DNA of 7,800 bases from Actinomycetes bacterium (GCA_021846485.1 JAJZWW010000141.1:1-7800); one strand, 5' to 3'. Positions 1 to 5,393 are shown, numbered from the stretch's first letter. Translations and numbers: made by a program. Notes: generated by a model from the sequence alone, not told the origin.

Positions 1-398
1 AGGAACCCGAGCATCGACGGAGCCGCCTCGTCGGCGCGCCCAGGCGGGACGGCCGGGCGGACGCTTCGGCCTCCGGGCGGCGGGCCGCCGTCCTCGCCGG
101 CACCGGGGCTCGCCGCGGCGGGCTCGCCCGGCATCTGCCATCCGCGTGGCAGTTCGGGTCCGGGAGCTCCGCCCCCCGGGCCGGCGGGCTCCTCCGGTAC
201 CACGGCATCCGCCGGACGCTCCGAGGAGGCCCCGGTCGGGTCGGGACCGCAGGCCGCGAGGGTCCTGGCGTGGCGATCACCCCAGCCGGGGCGCCGCAGC
301 TCCCACTCCGAGACCATCGGCCAGGTCCAACTCGGTCCGCCAGCGGGTTGCAGCCACCGCGACGAGAACGCTTCCCCGGTGACCTGCCCTTCGCTCAC
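1..398 (-). CDS. Unidentified Pro/Gly/Ala-rich protein, N-terminal part (runs off left edge)
   Basis: An uninterrupted minus-strand frame runs from a GTG at 398-396 to the window edge, giving at least 132 residues with no stop. Roughly 80% or more of its codons end in G or C, as in neighbouring real genes. It starts 10 bp after the stop of the MarR gene on the same strand, so it is probably the third gene of the ClC-MarR operon, perhaps translated by coupling, since no good ribosome binding site is visible. The first 40 residues are rich in tryptophan (SSRWLQPAGGPSWTWPMVSE is the clearest stretch). From about residue 50 the sequence becomes a disordered-looking Pro/Gly/Ala/Glu region with no predicted membrane segment. 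I recognise no family. An internal ATG at 317-315 is an alternative start. It could still be a chance open frame in GC-rich DNA, but no other frame here looks more coding-like. Confidence 0.5.
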   Translation of the reverse strand, partial: MSEGQVTGEAFSSRWLQPAGGPSWTWPMVSEWELRRPGWGDRHARTLAACGPDPTGASSERPADAVVPEEPAGPGGGAPGPELPRGWQMPGEPAAASPGAGEDGGPPPGGRSVRPAVPPGRADEAAPSMLGF

Positions 399-408
399 CG
401 CGAGGACG

Positions 409-846
409 CTAGCGCCGGGTTTCCCGGAGGGGCCTGAAGGCCTCGGAAGCCTCGGCAAGGACCGCCAGCTCGGCGAAGTGCAGGGCAGTGAGCTCCTCCA
501 GGGCTTCGCTGCCCGCCGGCTCGAGCACCACCCGCACGACCCGCCGGTCCGAGGGGTCCGGGCTGCGACGGACCAGGCCGGCGGACTCGGCCCGGTCGAC
601 CAGCCCGACGACGGAGTGGTGGCGCAGCTGCAGGTGCTCGGCGAGCTCGCCGATGGTCGGCGGATCGGGTGCAGGGTGCCCGCGCACGGCCAGGAGGAGC
701 TGGTGCTGGGAGGGGGTCAGCCCGGCCGCCTTGGCCTGCTCCTCGCTCCACGCGACGAACCTCCGGAGCCGGTCACGGAACGCGAGGATGTCCCGGTAGT
801 CCTGATCGCTGAAGCGCCGCGAACCCGGGTCGACCGGAACGCTCAC
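409..846 (-). CDS. MarR-family winged-helix transcriptional regulator
   Basis: This 145-residue protein has the usual MarR length and layout. An N-terminal dimerisation helix (about residues 13-40) is followed by a winged helix-turn-helix at about 44-115, with the recognition helix near LRHHSVVGLVDRAESAGLV. The wing carries the family's acidic-arginine turn (DPSDRR, 97-102). A C-terminal helix (about 110-135) would complete the dimer interface. MarR proteins are usually homodimeric repressors released by small phenolic or otherwise lipophilic ligands or by oxidants. There is no cysteine, so direct thiol-based redox sensing is unlikely. The GTG start overlaps the ClC stop codon (GTGA, 843-846), so the two are translationally coupled. 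That overlap suggests it regulates its own operon, probably through the inverted repeat upstream of the ClC gene. The family call is secure; the ligand is unknown. Confidence 0.9.
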   Translation of the reverse strand: MSVPVDPGSRRFSDQDYRDILAFRDRLRRFVAWSEEQAKAAGLTPSQHQLLLAVRGHPAPDPPTIGELAEHLQLRHHSVVGLVDRAESAGLVRRSPDPSDRRVVRVVLEPAGSEALEELTALHFAELAVLAEASEAFRPLRETRR

Positions 847-2534
847 GCCGAGGCCCCCCCGGCTTCGCTGCCCTGCGGATCCTTCCCCCCGGGGCGGTCC
901 GCCTGCGAGCGACGCGCCCGACGGGATCGGCGGACCGACCCCAGCGTCGGGGGCTGCAGGGTGTCGTCGGCCAACTGCCGGTCGAGGGCCCGCTCGAGGG
1001 TGGCGCGTGGGAGGACGCCGACGGGCCGGCCCTGGTCGACGACGACCAGATGGGTCGCGGGGTCGCGGATCGCCACGTCCAGAGCGTCGCGCAAGAAGGC
1101 ATCCCAGCGGATGGTCGGCAGGCCCGGGGCCAGGGTGCCGCGGGGCAGCGGGTCCATCGCCTGGCCGGCGACCGCTCGGCGCAAGGGGTCCACCTGTGAG
1201 TCAAGCTCCACCCGCAGACCCCGCCGGGCCAGCCGGTCGGTCATGACCCGCTCGTCGAGGAAGGCCTCGGCGACCAGCTCGGCGACCCCGAGGGCGAGGA
1301 GCATCGGCACCACCAGGTCGTAGGCACCGGTGACCTCCAGGGCGAACACCGCGCCGGTGAGCAGCGCCCGGGCGGCGGTCCCGAAGGTCACACCCATGGC
1401 CACCAGGGCGAACGCCGCCGGCTGGACGTGGAGCGAGGGGAACAGTCGCTCGAAGCCGATCCCTACGACCTCGCCCATCGTCGCGCCGACGAGAAAGATC
1501 GGGGCGAGCGTCCCGCCGGAGGTGTTGGAGGCGAGCGAGATCCACCACGAGCCGAGCTTGGCGGCGAAGAGCACCGCGGCGGCGCCGAGAAGGAACCGGC
1601 CGTTGACCGCGTCGGTGATCGCCCAGTAGCCGACCGAGAGCGACCCGGGGACGGCGAGGCCGATCAGGGCGAAGGCGACCGCGCCGACCACCGGGTGCCA
1701 CGCCGGAGGGATCGGCGAGTGCTCGAAGAGCTTCTCGAAGCCCGACAGGCCCTTGTCGATCACGACGGCGAGGAGCCCGGCGGCCGCGCCGAGGAGGACG
1801 AACAGCGGCAGCTGCTCGCCGCCGACGGCGTGGATCCCCTCGGCCGCGAACAACGGGCGTCCGCCGATGAGCAGGTAGTGGAGCTCGGTGGCGATGCTGC
1901 AGGCCAGCACGAGCGGCAGCAGGGACCGCAGGGACCGTTCGAAGGTCAGCAGCTCGAAGGCCAGGATCACCGCGGCGACCGGCGTGGCGAACACCCCGGC
2001 CATGCCGGCGGCGGCACCGGTCGCGAGCAGGATCCTCCGCTCTGCCGGAGAGACCGTGACGACCTGGCCGAGGAGCGAGCCGACGCAGCCTCCGGTGACG
2101 ATGATCGGCCCCTCCGCCCCGAACGGGCCGCCGGTGCCCATGGCTATCGCTGCGGACAGCGGCTTGGCGACCAGCACCCGGGGTCGGATGCGGCTCTCGC
2201 GCAGCACGATCGCCTCGAGCGACTCGGGGATCCCGTGCCCCCTGATCACCGGTGACCACCGGGCCAGCGCCACCACCGCCAGGCCGCCGGCTACGGCTAC
2301 GGCTACCAGCGACGCCCCGGGATGGTAGTGGTCCAGGTTGGGTAGGTCGAAGCCCACCCGGTGCAGGAGGGCAAGGTTGCTGATCAGCCCGACGAGCCGC
2401 ACCACCACGAAGGCGGCGCCACCGCCGACCAGGCCCAACAGCACCCCGAACCCGGCGAGCAGGGCCATCCGCCCGGGGGGCTCCCCGAGGCTGATCCGCC
2501 TGGGCGTCGAGGCATCGCGGAATCCGGTCACCAC
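843..2534 (-). CDS. ClC-family chloride channel/transporter with C-terminal CBS-like segment
   Basis: A 563-residue integral membrane protein moving Cl- (or another anion) across the cytoplasmic membrane. ClC signatures appear in order: GHGIPE (99-104, anion-site loop, His where ClC-ec1 has Ser107), GAEGP (139-143, gating Glu141 kept), FATPVAAVILAFELL (182-196), SGGTLAP (339-345), and Tyr405 in TGAYDLVVPM, matching the central Tyr445 of ClC-ec1. At the internal proton-glutamate position (Glu203 of ClC-ec1) there is Leu195, after a conserved Glu194, which resembles channel-type rather than exchanger-type ClCs. Residues about 455-520 look like one CBS motif rather than a full pair, followed by a basic tail. 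The first GTG is at 2534. A second GTG at 2531 lies six bases after a TATGAT box, fits leaderless initiation, and would give 562 residues. It is the first gene of an operon with the MarR gene. Family certain; transport mode inferred. Confidence 0.94.
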   Translation of the reverse strand: MVTGFRDASTPRRISLGEPPGRMALLAGFGVLLGLVGGGAAFVVVRLVGLISNLALLHRVGFDLPNLDHYHPGASLVAVAVAGGLAVVALARWSPVIRGHGIPESLEAIVLRESRIRPRVLVAKPLSAAIAMGTGGPFGAEGPIIVTGGCVGSLLGQVVTVSPAERRILLATGAAAGMAGVFATPVAAVILAFELLTFERSLRSLLPLVLACSIATELHYLLIGGRPLFAAEGIHAVGGEQLPLFVLLGAAAGLLAVVIDKGLSGFEKLFEHSPIPPAWHPVVGAVAFALIGLAVPGSLSVGYWAITDAVNGRFLLGAAAVLFAAKLGSWWISLASNTSGGTLAPIFLVGATMGEVVGIGFERLFPSLHVQPAAFALVAMGVTFGTAARALLTGAVFALEVTGAYDLVVPMLLALGVAELVAEAFLDERVMTDRLARRGLRVELDSQVDPLRRAVAGQAMDPLPRGTLAPGLPTIRWDAFLRDALDVAIRDPATHLVVVDQGRPVGVLPRATLERALDRQLADDTLQPPTLGSVRRSRRARRSQADRPGGKDPQGSEAGGASA

Positions 2535-2567
2535 ACGATCATATCGTCCTACGACCTAGTGTGACCA
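2535..2567 (-). promoter_or_regulatory. Promoter and possible MarR operator of the ClC-MarR operon
   Basis: On the minus strand, TATGAT (2543-2538, five of six matches to the -10 consensus) follows TGGTCA (2567-2562, four of six to the -35) with an 18-bp spacer. The predicted transcription start falls at about 2531, on the GTG codons of the ClC gene, implying a leaderless mRNA. The -10 box lies inside a perfect 13-bp inverted repeat, ACGAT-CAT-ATCGT (2535-2547), and a second overlapping repeat, TCGT-CCT-ACGA, spans 2544-2554. An AT-rich palindrome over a -10 box is a typical place for a MarR dimer to block transcription. The repeats are seen directly; their binding by this MarR protein is inferred. 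Confidence 0.5.
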
Positions 2568-2633
2568 GGCCCTCTGCCAGCTGCCGGCGTGACCCGTCGC
2601 GCGCTGTCGACGCTCGCCGGGGGGCCGGTCCCG

Positions 2634-2639
2634 TATCCT
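2634..2639 (+). promoter_or_regulatory. Weak candidate -10 box for the potassium channel gene
   Basis: TATCCT lies 10 bases before the ATG of the channel gene, which has no Shine-Dalgarno sequence. Transcription would then begin about four bases before the start codon, giving a nearly leaderless mRNA. No convincing -35 box is seen at the right distance, so this is a weak call. Confidence 0.22.
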
Positions 2640-2649
2640 CCCGTACCGC

Positions 2650-3624
2650 ATGACCGTCTTCGTCGTCGTCAACCGCCTGCTGGCACGGGTCCGCCAGGCC
2701 CGGGTGCTCGGGCTGCTGATCGCGCTCGTAGTGGTCATCCTGGTGGGAGCCGGCGCCTTCGCGATCGCCGAGCACCTCAGCTACGGGACCGGGATCTACT
2801 GGGCGATCACCACCGCCAGCACGGTTGGCTACGGCGACGTGACCCCGAAGAACGCACTCGGGCGGGCCATCGCGTCGGTGGTGATGCTCACCGCCATCCC
2901 CCTCCTCGGCGCCGTCTTCGCCCTGATCGCCGGCGCCACCGTCGTCAACCACCTCCGGAGGCTCTTCGGCATGGACGCGCACCGCCTCCCCTCGGGGAGC
3001 TTCACCGTCGTCGTCGGCGACCACCCGATCACCGCCCGGGTCGGCGAGGAGCTGGCCGCGAGCGGCATACCGGTCGTGGTCGTATCCACCTCCGCTCCGG
3101 CCGCCGGTAGGGCTCGCGAGGGCATCGAGACGGTCACCGGCGACCCGGGCGACGAGTCGGTCCTCCGGAGGGCGCGGCTGGGCGAGGCCTCGCGGGCCCT
3201 CCTCGCGTTCACCGACGACGCCGAGGCCCTCATGACCGCCGTCGCCCTCCACGCGGTGGCTCCCGACCTAGAGATCTACGCCCTCGCCGAGGCCGCCAAC
3301 GTGGGCCGAGCCCTCACCGAGCTCGGCATCCGTCATGTCGTGTCGAGCAGCGAGCTGCTCGCCCACACCCTGGTGAAGACCCTGGAGACCCCGATTGCCG
3401 TGGGCCTGCTGCGGGCACTCGTCGACAGCGACAGCTTCGTCCTGCGCGAGCGCACCGTCAGCGCGGACCTCGCCGGTCAGCTCCTGAGCGCCGCCCGCTC
3501 CGCCACCGACGGCCTCGTGCTCGGCGTGGTGCGCGGCCGCCGGGTGGACCTCGGCGTCGGCGAGGACCCCCGACTCGAGGAGGGTGACCGCCTCGTCGAG
3601 CTGGTCCGACGGCCCGACGCCTGA
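2650..3624 (+). CDS. Two-TM potassium channel with cytoplasmic RCK (TrkA-N/TrkA-C-like) module
   Basis: A 324-residue MthK-like K+ channel subunit, expected to form a tetramer in the cytoplasmic membrane. TM1 is at about 18-40, the pore helix at 48-57, the selectivity filter TVGYGD at 58-63, and TM2 at about 70-98. An RCK_N Rossmann-like domain follows (about 117-240, with GDPGDESVLRRARLGEASRA and FTDDAEALM typical of the family), then an RCK_C-type domain (about 262-320, ending EEGDRLVELV). RCK domains gate the pore in response to Ca2+, nucleotides or other ligands. The nucleotide-binding loop is unusual: the expected GxGxxG is GDHPIT (123-128), and the end of the second strand (VVVVSTS) lacks the usual acidic residue, so classical NAD binding is doubtful. 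The ATG at 2650 is the first start and places TM1 correctly; no ribosome binding site is visible. The gene is divergent from the ClC gene. Confidence 0.93.
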   Translation: MTVFVVVNRLLARVRQARVLGLLIALVVVILVGAGAFAIAEHLSYGTGIYWAITTASTVGYGDVTPKNALGRAIASVVMLTAIPLLGAVFALIAGATVVNHLRRLFGMDAHRLPSGSFTVVVGDHPITARVGEELAASGIPVVVVSTSAPAAGRAREGIETVTGDPGDESVLRRARLGEASRALLAFTDDAEALMTAVALHAVAPDLEIYALAEAANVGRALTELGIRHVVSSSELLAHTLVKTLETPIAVGLLRALVDSDSFVLRERTVSADLAGQLLSAARSATDGLVLGVVRGRRVDLGVGEDPRLEEGDRLVELVRRPDA

Positions 3625-3647
3625 CACCTGCCGCCCCGGCGGCGGTG
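3625..3647 (+). terminator. GC-rich hairpin directly after the potassium channel gene
   Basis: Immediately after the TGA, CACC (3625-3628) pairs with GGTG (3644-3647) and GCCGCC (3630-3635) with GGCGGC (3638-3643), with one bulged T. There is no T-run, which is common for terminators in high-GC actinobacteria. A second, weaker stem (GGACC 3651-3655 with GGTCC 3664-3668) follows. Confidence 0.45.
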
Positions 3648-3819
3648 CGGGGACCAGGCAGCCGGTCCTGAGTTGACCTTGAGCGGCTGCCGCAAGACCC
3701 GTGTGAAGGCGGTGGTCGGCCGTCCGCCTCTACATGGCGCGCCACGAGTAGTCAGGACGACCTGCCTGCGGACGGCCGGTCGCCGCCTCCAAGGAGGTAG
3801 TCTTGCGTCAGCTCCTGAC

Positions 3820-3836
3820 ACCCCCGGGGGTACGAT
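3820..3836 (+). promoter_or_regulatory. C5/G5 palindrome and -10 box: likely autoregulatory operator of the CsoR/CstR-like repressor
   Basis: ACCCCCGGGGGT (3820-3831) is a perfect 12-bp palindrome of the C-tract/G-tract type bound by CsoR-family repressors. Its last T is also the first base of TACGAT (3831-3836), a plausible -10 hexamer, so a bound repressor would cover the promoter. The predicted start is near 3843, leaving a leader of about 35 bases before the repressor ATG at 3879. No clear -35 box is seen. The same arrangement (G-tract running into the -10) recurs at 5219-5236 on the minus strand. Confidence 0.55.
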
Positions 3837-3878
3837 TGAGCGGTAGTGGGTCGAAGGCGACCTGCCCGGGAGGCCACG

Positions 3879-4145
3879 ATGCAGCTGGACGAACAATCCC
3901 TGGGTAGCGTGGTCCAGCGGTTGCGGCGGGCCCAGGGTCAGATCGGTGGGGTGATCCGCATGATCGAGGAGGGTGAGGACTGCGGCGCAGTCCTCACCCA
4001 GCTGGCGGCGGCCTCGCGCGCCTTGGACCGGGCCGGCTTCAAGCTCGTGGCCACCGGACTGAAGGAGTGCGCCCTGCACCCCGACGGAGCCGGGACCGAG
4101 CTCTCCGAGGAGCAGCTGGAGCGGCTGTTCCTGTCCCTCGCCTGA
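3879..4145 (+). CDS. CsoR/DUF156-family repressor, CstR-like (two-Cys, no His)
   Basis: An 88-residue all-helical repressor of the CsoR/RcnR/FrmR/CstR family. The N-terminal signature VVQRLRRAQGQIGGVIRMIE (11-30) is characteristic. Ligand positions are Cys35 and Cys64, 29 residues apart as in family members. The intervening position (Gly60, four before Cys64) is His in Cu(I)-sensing CsoR and non-His in the persulfide sensor CstR. The protein is therefore more likely to sense persulfides or related sulfur species than copper; this is an inference. I chose ATG 3879 because GGGAGG (3868-3873) precedes it by five bases and the family's N-terminus is short. A GTG at 3846 would add 11 basic residues without support. 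The C5/G5 palindrome upstream suggests autoregulation. No rhodanese, persulfide dioxygenase or copper transporter gene is visible in the window. The GntR gene is convergent, 28 bp away. Confidence 0.9.
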   Translation: MQLDEQSLGSVVQRLRRAQGQIGGVIRMIEEGEDCGAVLTQLAAASRALDRAGFKLVATGLKECALHPDGAGTELSEEQLERLFLSLA

Positions 4146-4164
4146 GCTGAGGGACCGCCCTCCC

Positions 4165-4185
4165 CGGGCCAGCTCACCCGGCCCG
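4165..4185. terminator. Possible hairpin between the convergent repressor and GntR genes
   Basis: CGGGCC (4165-4170) can pair with GGCCCG (4180-4185) across a nine-base loop. It starts 20 bases after the repressor stop and overlaps the last codons of the GntR gene. There is no T-run. It could serve as a terminator for the repressor gene but may be chance in GC-rich DNA. Confidence 0.22.
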
Positions 4186-4947
4186 CCCGGTGGGGACCGC
4201 GCGCGGAGCCTCGAAGGCGGCGTCGACCCGGCCGTCCCCCCAGCGGGCGACGAAGCGGAAGCGGTCCGCTCGGATCACCCCGTGACGCCACTCGACCGCC
4301 AGGGGACCTTGGCAGGCCAGGCGCTCGATCCCGTAGGCCGGGTCGCGGGTGCCGATCCCGAGCAGCCGGCGCTGCTCGGCCGTCGGCATCACCGGGGAGA
4401 TCCTCTCCCATCCGGAGTCCGGTCGCAGCCCGCAGCGCTGCTCCAGTTCGCGGTACAGCGCCGTGTGCCCGAAGTCGGCGCCGAGGAGCGGGGACGCGAG
4501 GCAGGCGGGCATCCACGAGCAGTCGAGGACCACCGGCCATCCATCGACCATCCGGATGCGCTCCAGGTACACGAGGTCGTCGTCGGGATCGCACCCGAGC
4601 AGGTCGGCGGCCTCCCGGTCGCGCCGGATCTCCAGGGAGCGCACCGTGCTCGTCTGCACGTGTCCCTGGGCCTCCACCGAGCGGAAGAGGCTGTAGAGCG
4701 TGCCGAGCTGCTGCTCGATCGGCAGCTGGCGCACGAAGCTGCCCCGGCCCCGGCCCCGCTCGATCACCCCCTCGGCCTGGAGCCGCCGCAACGCCTCGCG
4801 CACCGTCTGGCGGCTGACCTGGTAGTAGCCCGTCAGCTCGACATCACCGGGGAAGGACTCGACGAACTCCCCCGCCGACAGCCGGCCCCGGAGGTCCTGG
4901 AGGACCTGGCTCCAAAGCGGCACCGGACTGTGACGATCCACACGCAC
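4174..4947 (-). CDS. GntR-family transcriptional regulator, HutC subfamily (UTRA domain)
   Basis: With the GTG at 4947 the protein has 257 residues, near the usual 230-260 of HutC-type regulators. Residues about 6-75 form the GntR winged helix (LWSQVLQDLRGRLSAGEF, then VSRQTVREALRRLQAEGVIE at 44-63 and the wing RGRGRGSFV). Residues about 90-245 form a UTRA effector domain, with typical LVYLERIRMVDGWPVV and the conserved terminal motif near RADRFRFVAR (226-235). UTRA domains bind small metabolites such as urocanate or sugar phosphates and release the dimer from DNA. The frame stays open upstream, but that stretch overlaps the Cys-rich gene and is not GntR-like. The start is supported by CATACT (4959-4954), six bases before the GTG, which would permit leaderless transcription. 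A GGAGGGG (4968-4962) lies rather far, 14 bases. A second GTG at 4941 is possible. The catabolic operon upstream on the same strand is a possible target. Confidence 0.9.
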   Translation of the reverse strand: MRVDRHSPVPLWSQVLQDLRGRLSAGEFVESFPGDVELTGYYQVSRQTVREALRRLQAEGVIERGRGRGSFVRQLPIEQQLGTLYSLFRSVEAQGHVQTSTVRSLEIRRDREAADLLGCDPDDDLVYLERIRMVDGWPVVLDCSWMPACLASPLLGADFGHTALYRELEQRCGLRPDSGWERISPVMPTAEQRRLLGIGTRDPAYGIERLACQGPLAVEWRHGVIRADRFRFVARWGDGRVDAAFEAPRAVPTGRAG

Positions 4948-5009
4948 CCGAACAGTATGGGCCCCTCCGGCGCGGCGGGCACCACCACCACCAGCCGGCG
5001 CGCGCTGGG

Positions 5010-5189
5010 CTAGCGCCGGCCGAGCACCCGGGCGAACAGCGAGGGGCGGGCTGGGGCCCCGGTCGCGGGGCGGGAGTGACCCGGGCAGCGTTGCTCCGCC
5101 GGCACCGAGCGCATCACCTGGTCCACGTGCTGGCCGCAGCCCGCCCACGTCGTCTTGCCGCACGTCTTGCACTTCACCGCTCTGCACAT
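5010..5189 (-). CDS. Small Cys-rich, zinc-ribbon-like protein
   Basis: A 59-residue protein starting MCRAVKCKTCGKTTWAGCGQ. Potential metal ligands are Cys7-x2-Cys10-x7-Cys18-x2-His21, then Cys35-x2-His38 (RCPGH), plus Cys2. This pattern resembles a small zinc ribbon or knuckle. The C-terminal 20 residues are Pro/Ala/Arg-rich and probably flexible. No signal peptide or membrane segment is seen, so it is likely cytoplasmic. The start ATG (5189-5187) has AGAGGA nine bases upstream, a good ribosome binding site, and a TATAGT -10 box further up. This is much better support than exists for the longer frame that overlaps it. From memory, short proteins of this MCR..CK.CGK..W.GCG type occur as unnamed proteins in actinobacteria; I could not verify this. 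Its function is unknown. The G-tract element in its promoter suggests control by the CsoR/CstR-like repressor encoded about 0.9 kb away. The GntR gene begins 62 bp downstream. Confidence 0.8.
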   Translation of the reverse strand: MCRAVKCKTCGKTTWAGCGQHVDQVMRSVPAEQRCPGHSRPATGAPARPSLFARVLGRR

Positions 5190-5218
5190 CTCGCACCGTC
5201 CTCTCGTCCTGGCTCGTC

Positions 5219-5247
5219 ACTATACCCCCCGGCGTAATGAGCAGCAA
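5219..5247 (-). promoter_or_regulatory. Promoter with CsoR/CstR-type G-tract operator for the Cys-rich protein
   Basis: On the minus strand TATAGT (5224-5219, five of six to the -10 consensus) lies 17 bp downstream of TTGCTG (5247-5242, keeping the TTG of the -35). Transcription would start near 5212, leaving a leader of about 22 bases that holds the AGAGGA ribosome binding site. Between the boxes, and running into the -10, is TACGCCGGGGGGTA (5236-5223), an imperfect palindrome with five of seven pairs and TAC...GTA ends. It matches the repressor gene's own element (3820-3836) in its G-tract and in its position against the -10. Confidence 0.55.
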
Positions 5248-5299
5248 GCCGCGCCGCGCCGGCCTCCGCCACAGCGGCCGGGCACGTTACGGCCCGCCG

Positions 5300-5315
5300 G
5301 GGCCGCCCGCGGCCC
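5300..5315 (-). terminator. Possible hairpin downstream of the permease gene
   Basis: GGGCCGC and GCGGCCC (5300-5306 and 5309-5315) form a perfect inverted repeat separated by two bases, about 80 bases past the permease stop on the minus strand. In RNA the inner pair would open, leaving a six-pair stem with a four-base loop. No T-run follows. It may end the catabolic operon before the promoter of the Cys-rich gene. Confidence 0.28.
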
Positions 5316-5393
5316 GCAGCCCGCGCAGCGCGTCGCCTTTCTCCAGATCGAACGACATGATGCCATGAGGGCGTGCCGCGCTCGGCGCTCCGA

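Noticed and set aside
53..80. Repeated CCGGGCGG blocks as a repeat element
   Set aside because: Only two short copies are present, inside a Pro/Gly/Arg-rich probable coding region, which explains them.
854..860. Run of seven C near the end of the ClC gene as a programmed slippage site
   Set aside because: Both the ClC stop and the overlapping MarR start work without any frameshift. Such runs are expected at this GC content.
886..896. C6/G4 tract in the ClC 3' region as an operator
   Set aside because: It lies inside coding sequence with no nearby promoter, and lacks AT flanks.
379..1323. Long plus-strand open frame of about 314 codons
   Set aside because: It lies antisense to the MarR and ClC genes, whose families are clear. 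Its translation is Arg/Gly/Ser-rich with no domain, as expected for a shadow frame in GC-rich DNA.
3846..3878. GTG start adding 11 residues to the CsoR/CstR-like repressor
   Set aside because: The ATG at 3879 has a well-placed GGGAGG, and the added residues are basic and not typical of the family.
4948..5247. N-terminal extension of the GntR gene to an ATG at 5247
   Set aside because: The extra 100 residues are low-complexity, precede a complete GntR winged helix, and overlap the Cys-rich gene, which has its own ribosome binding site and promoter.
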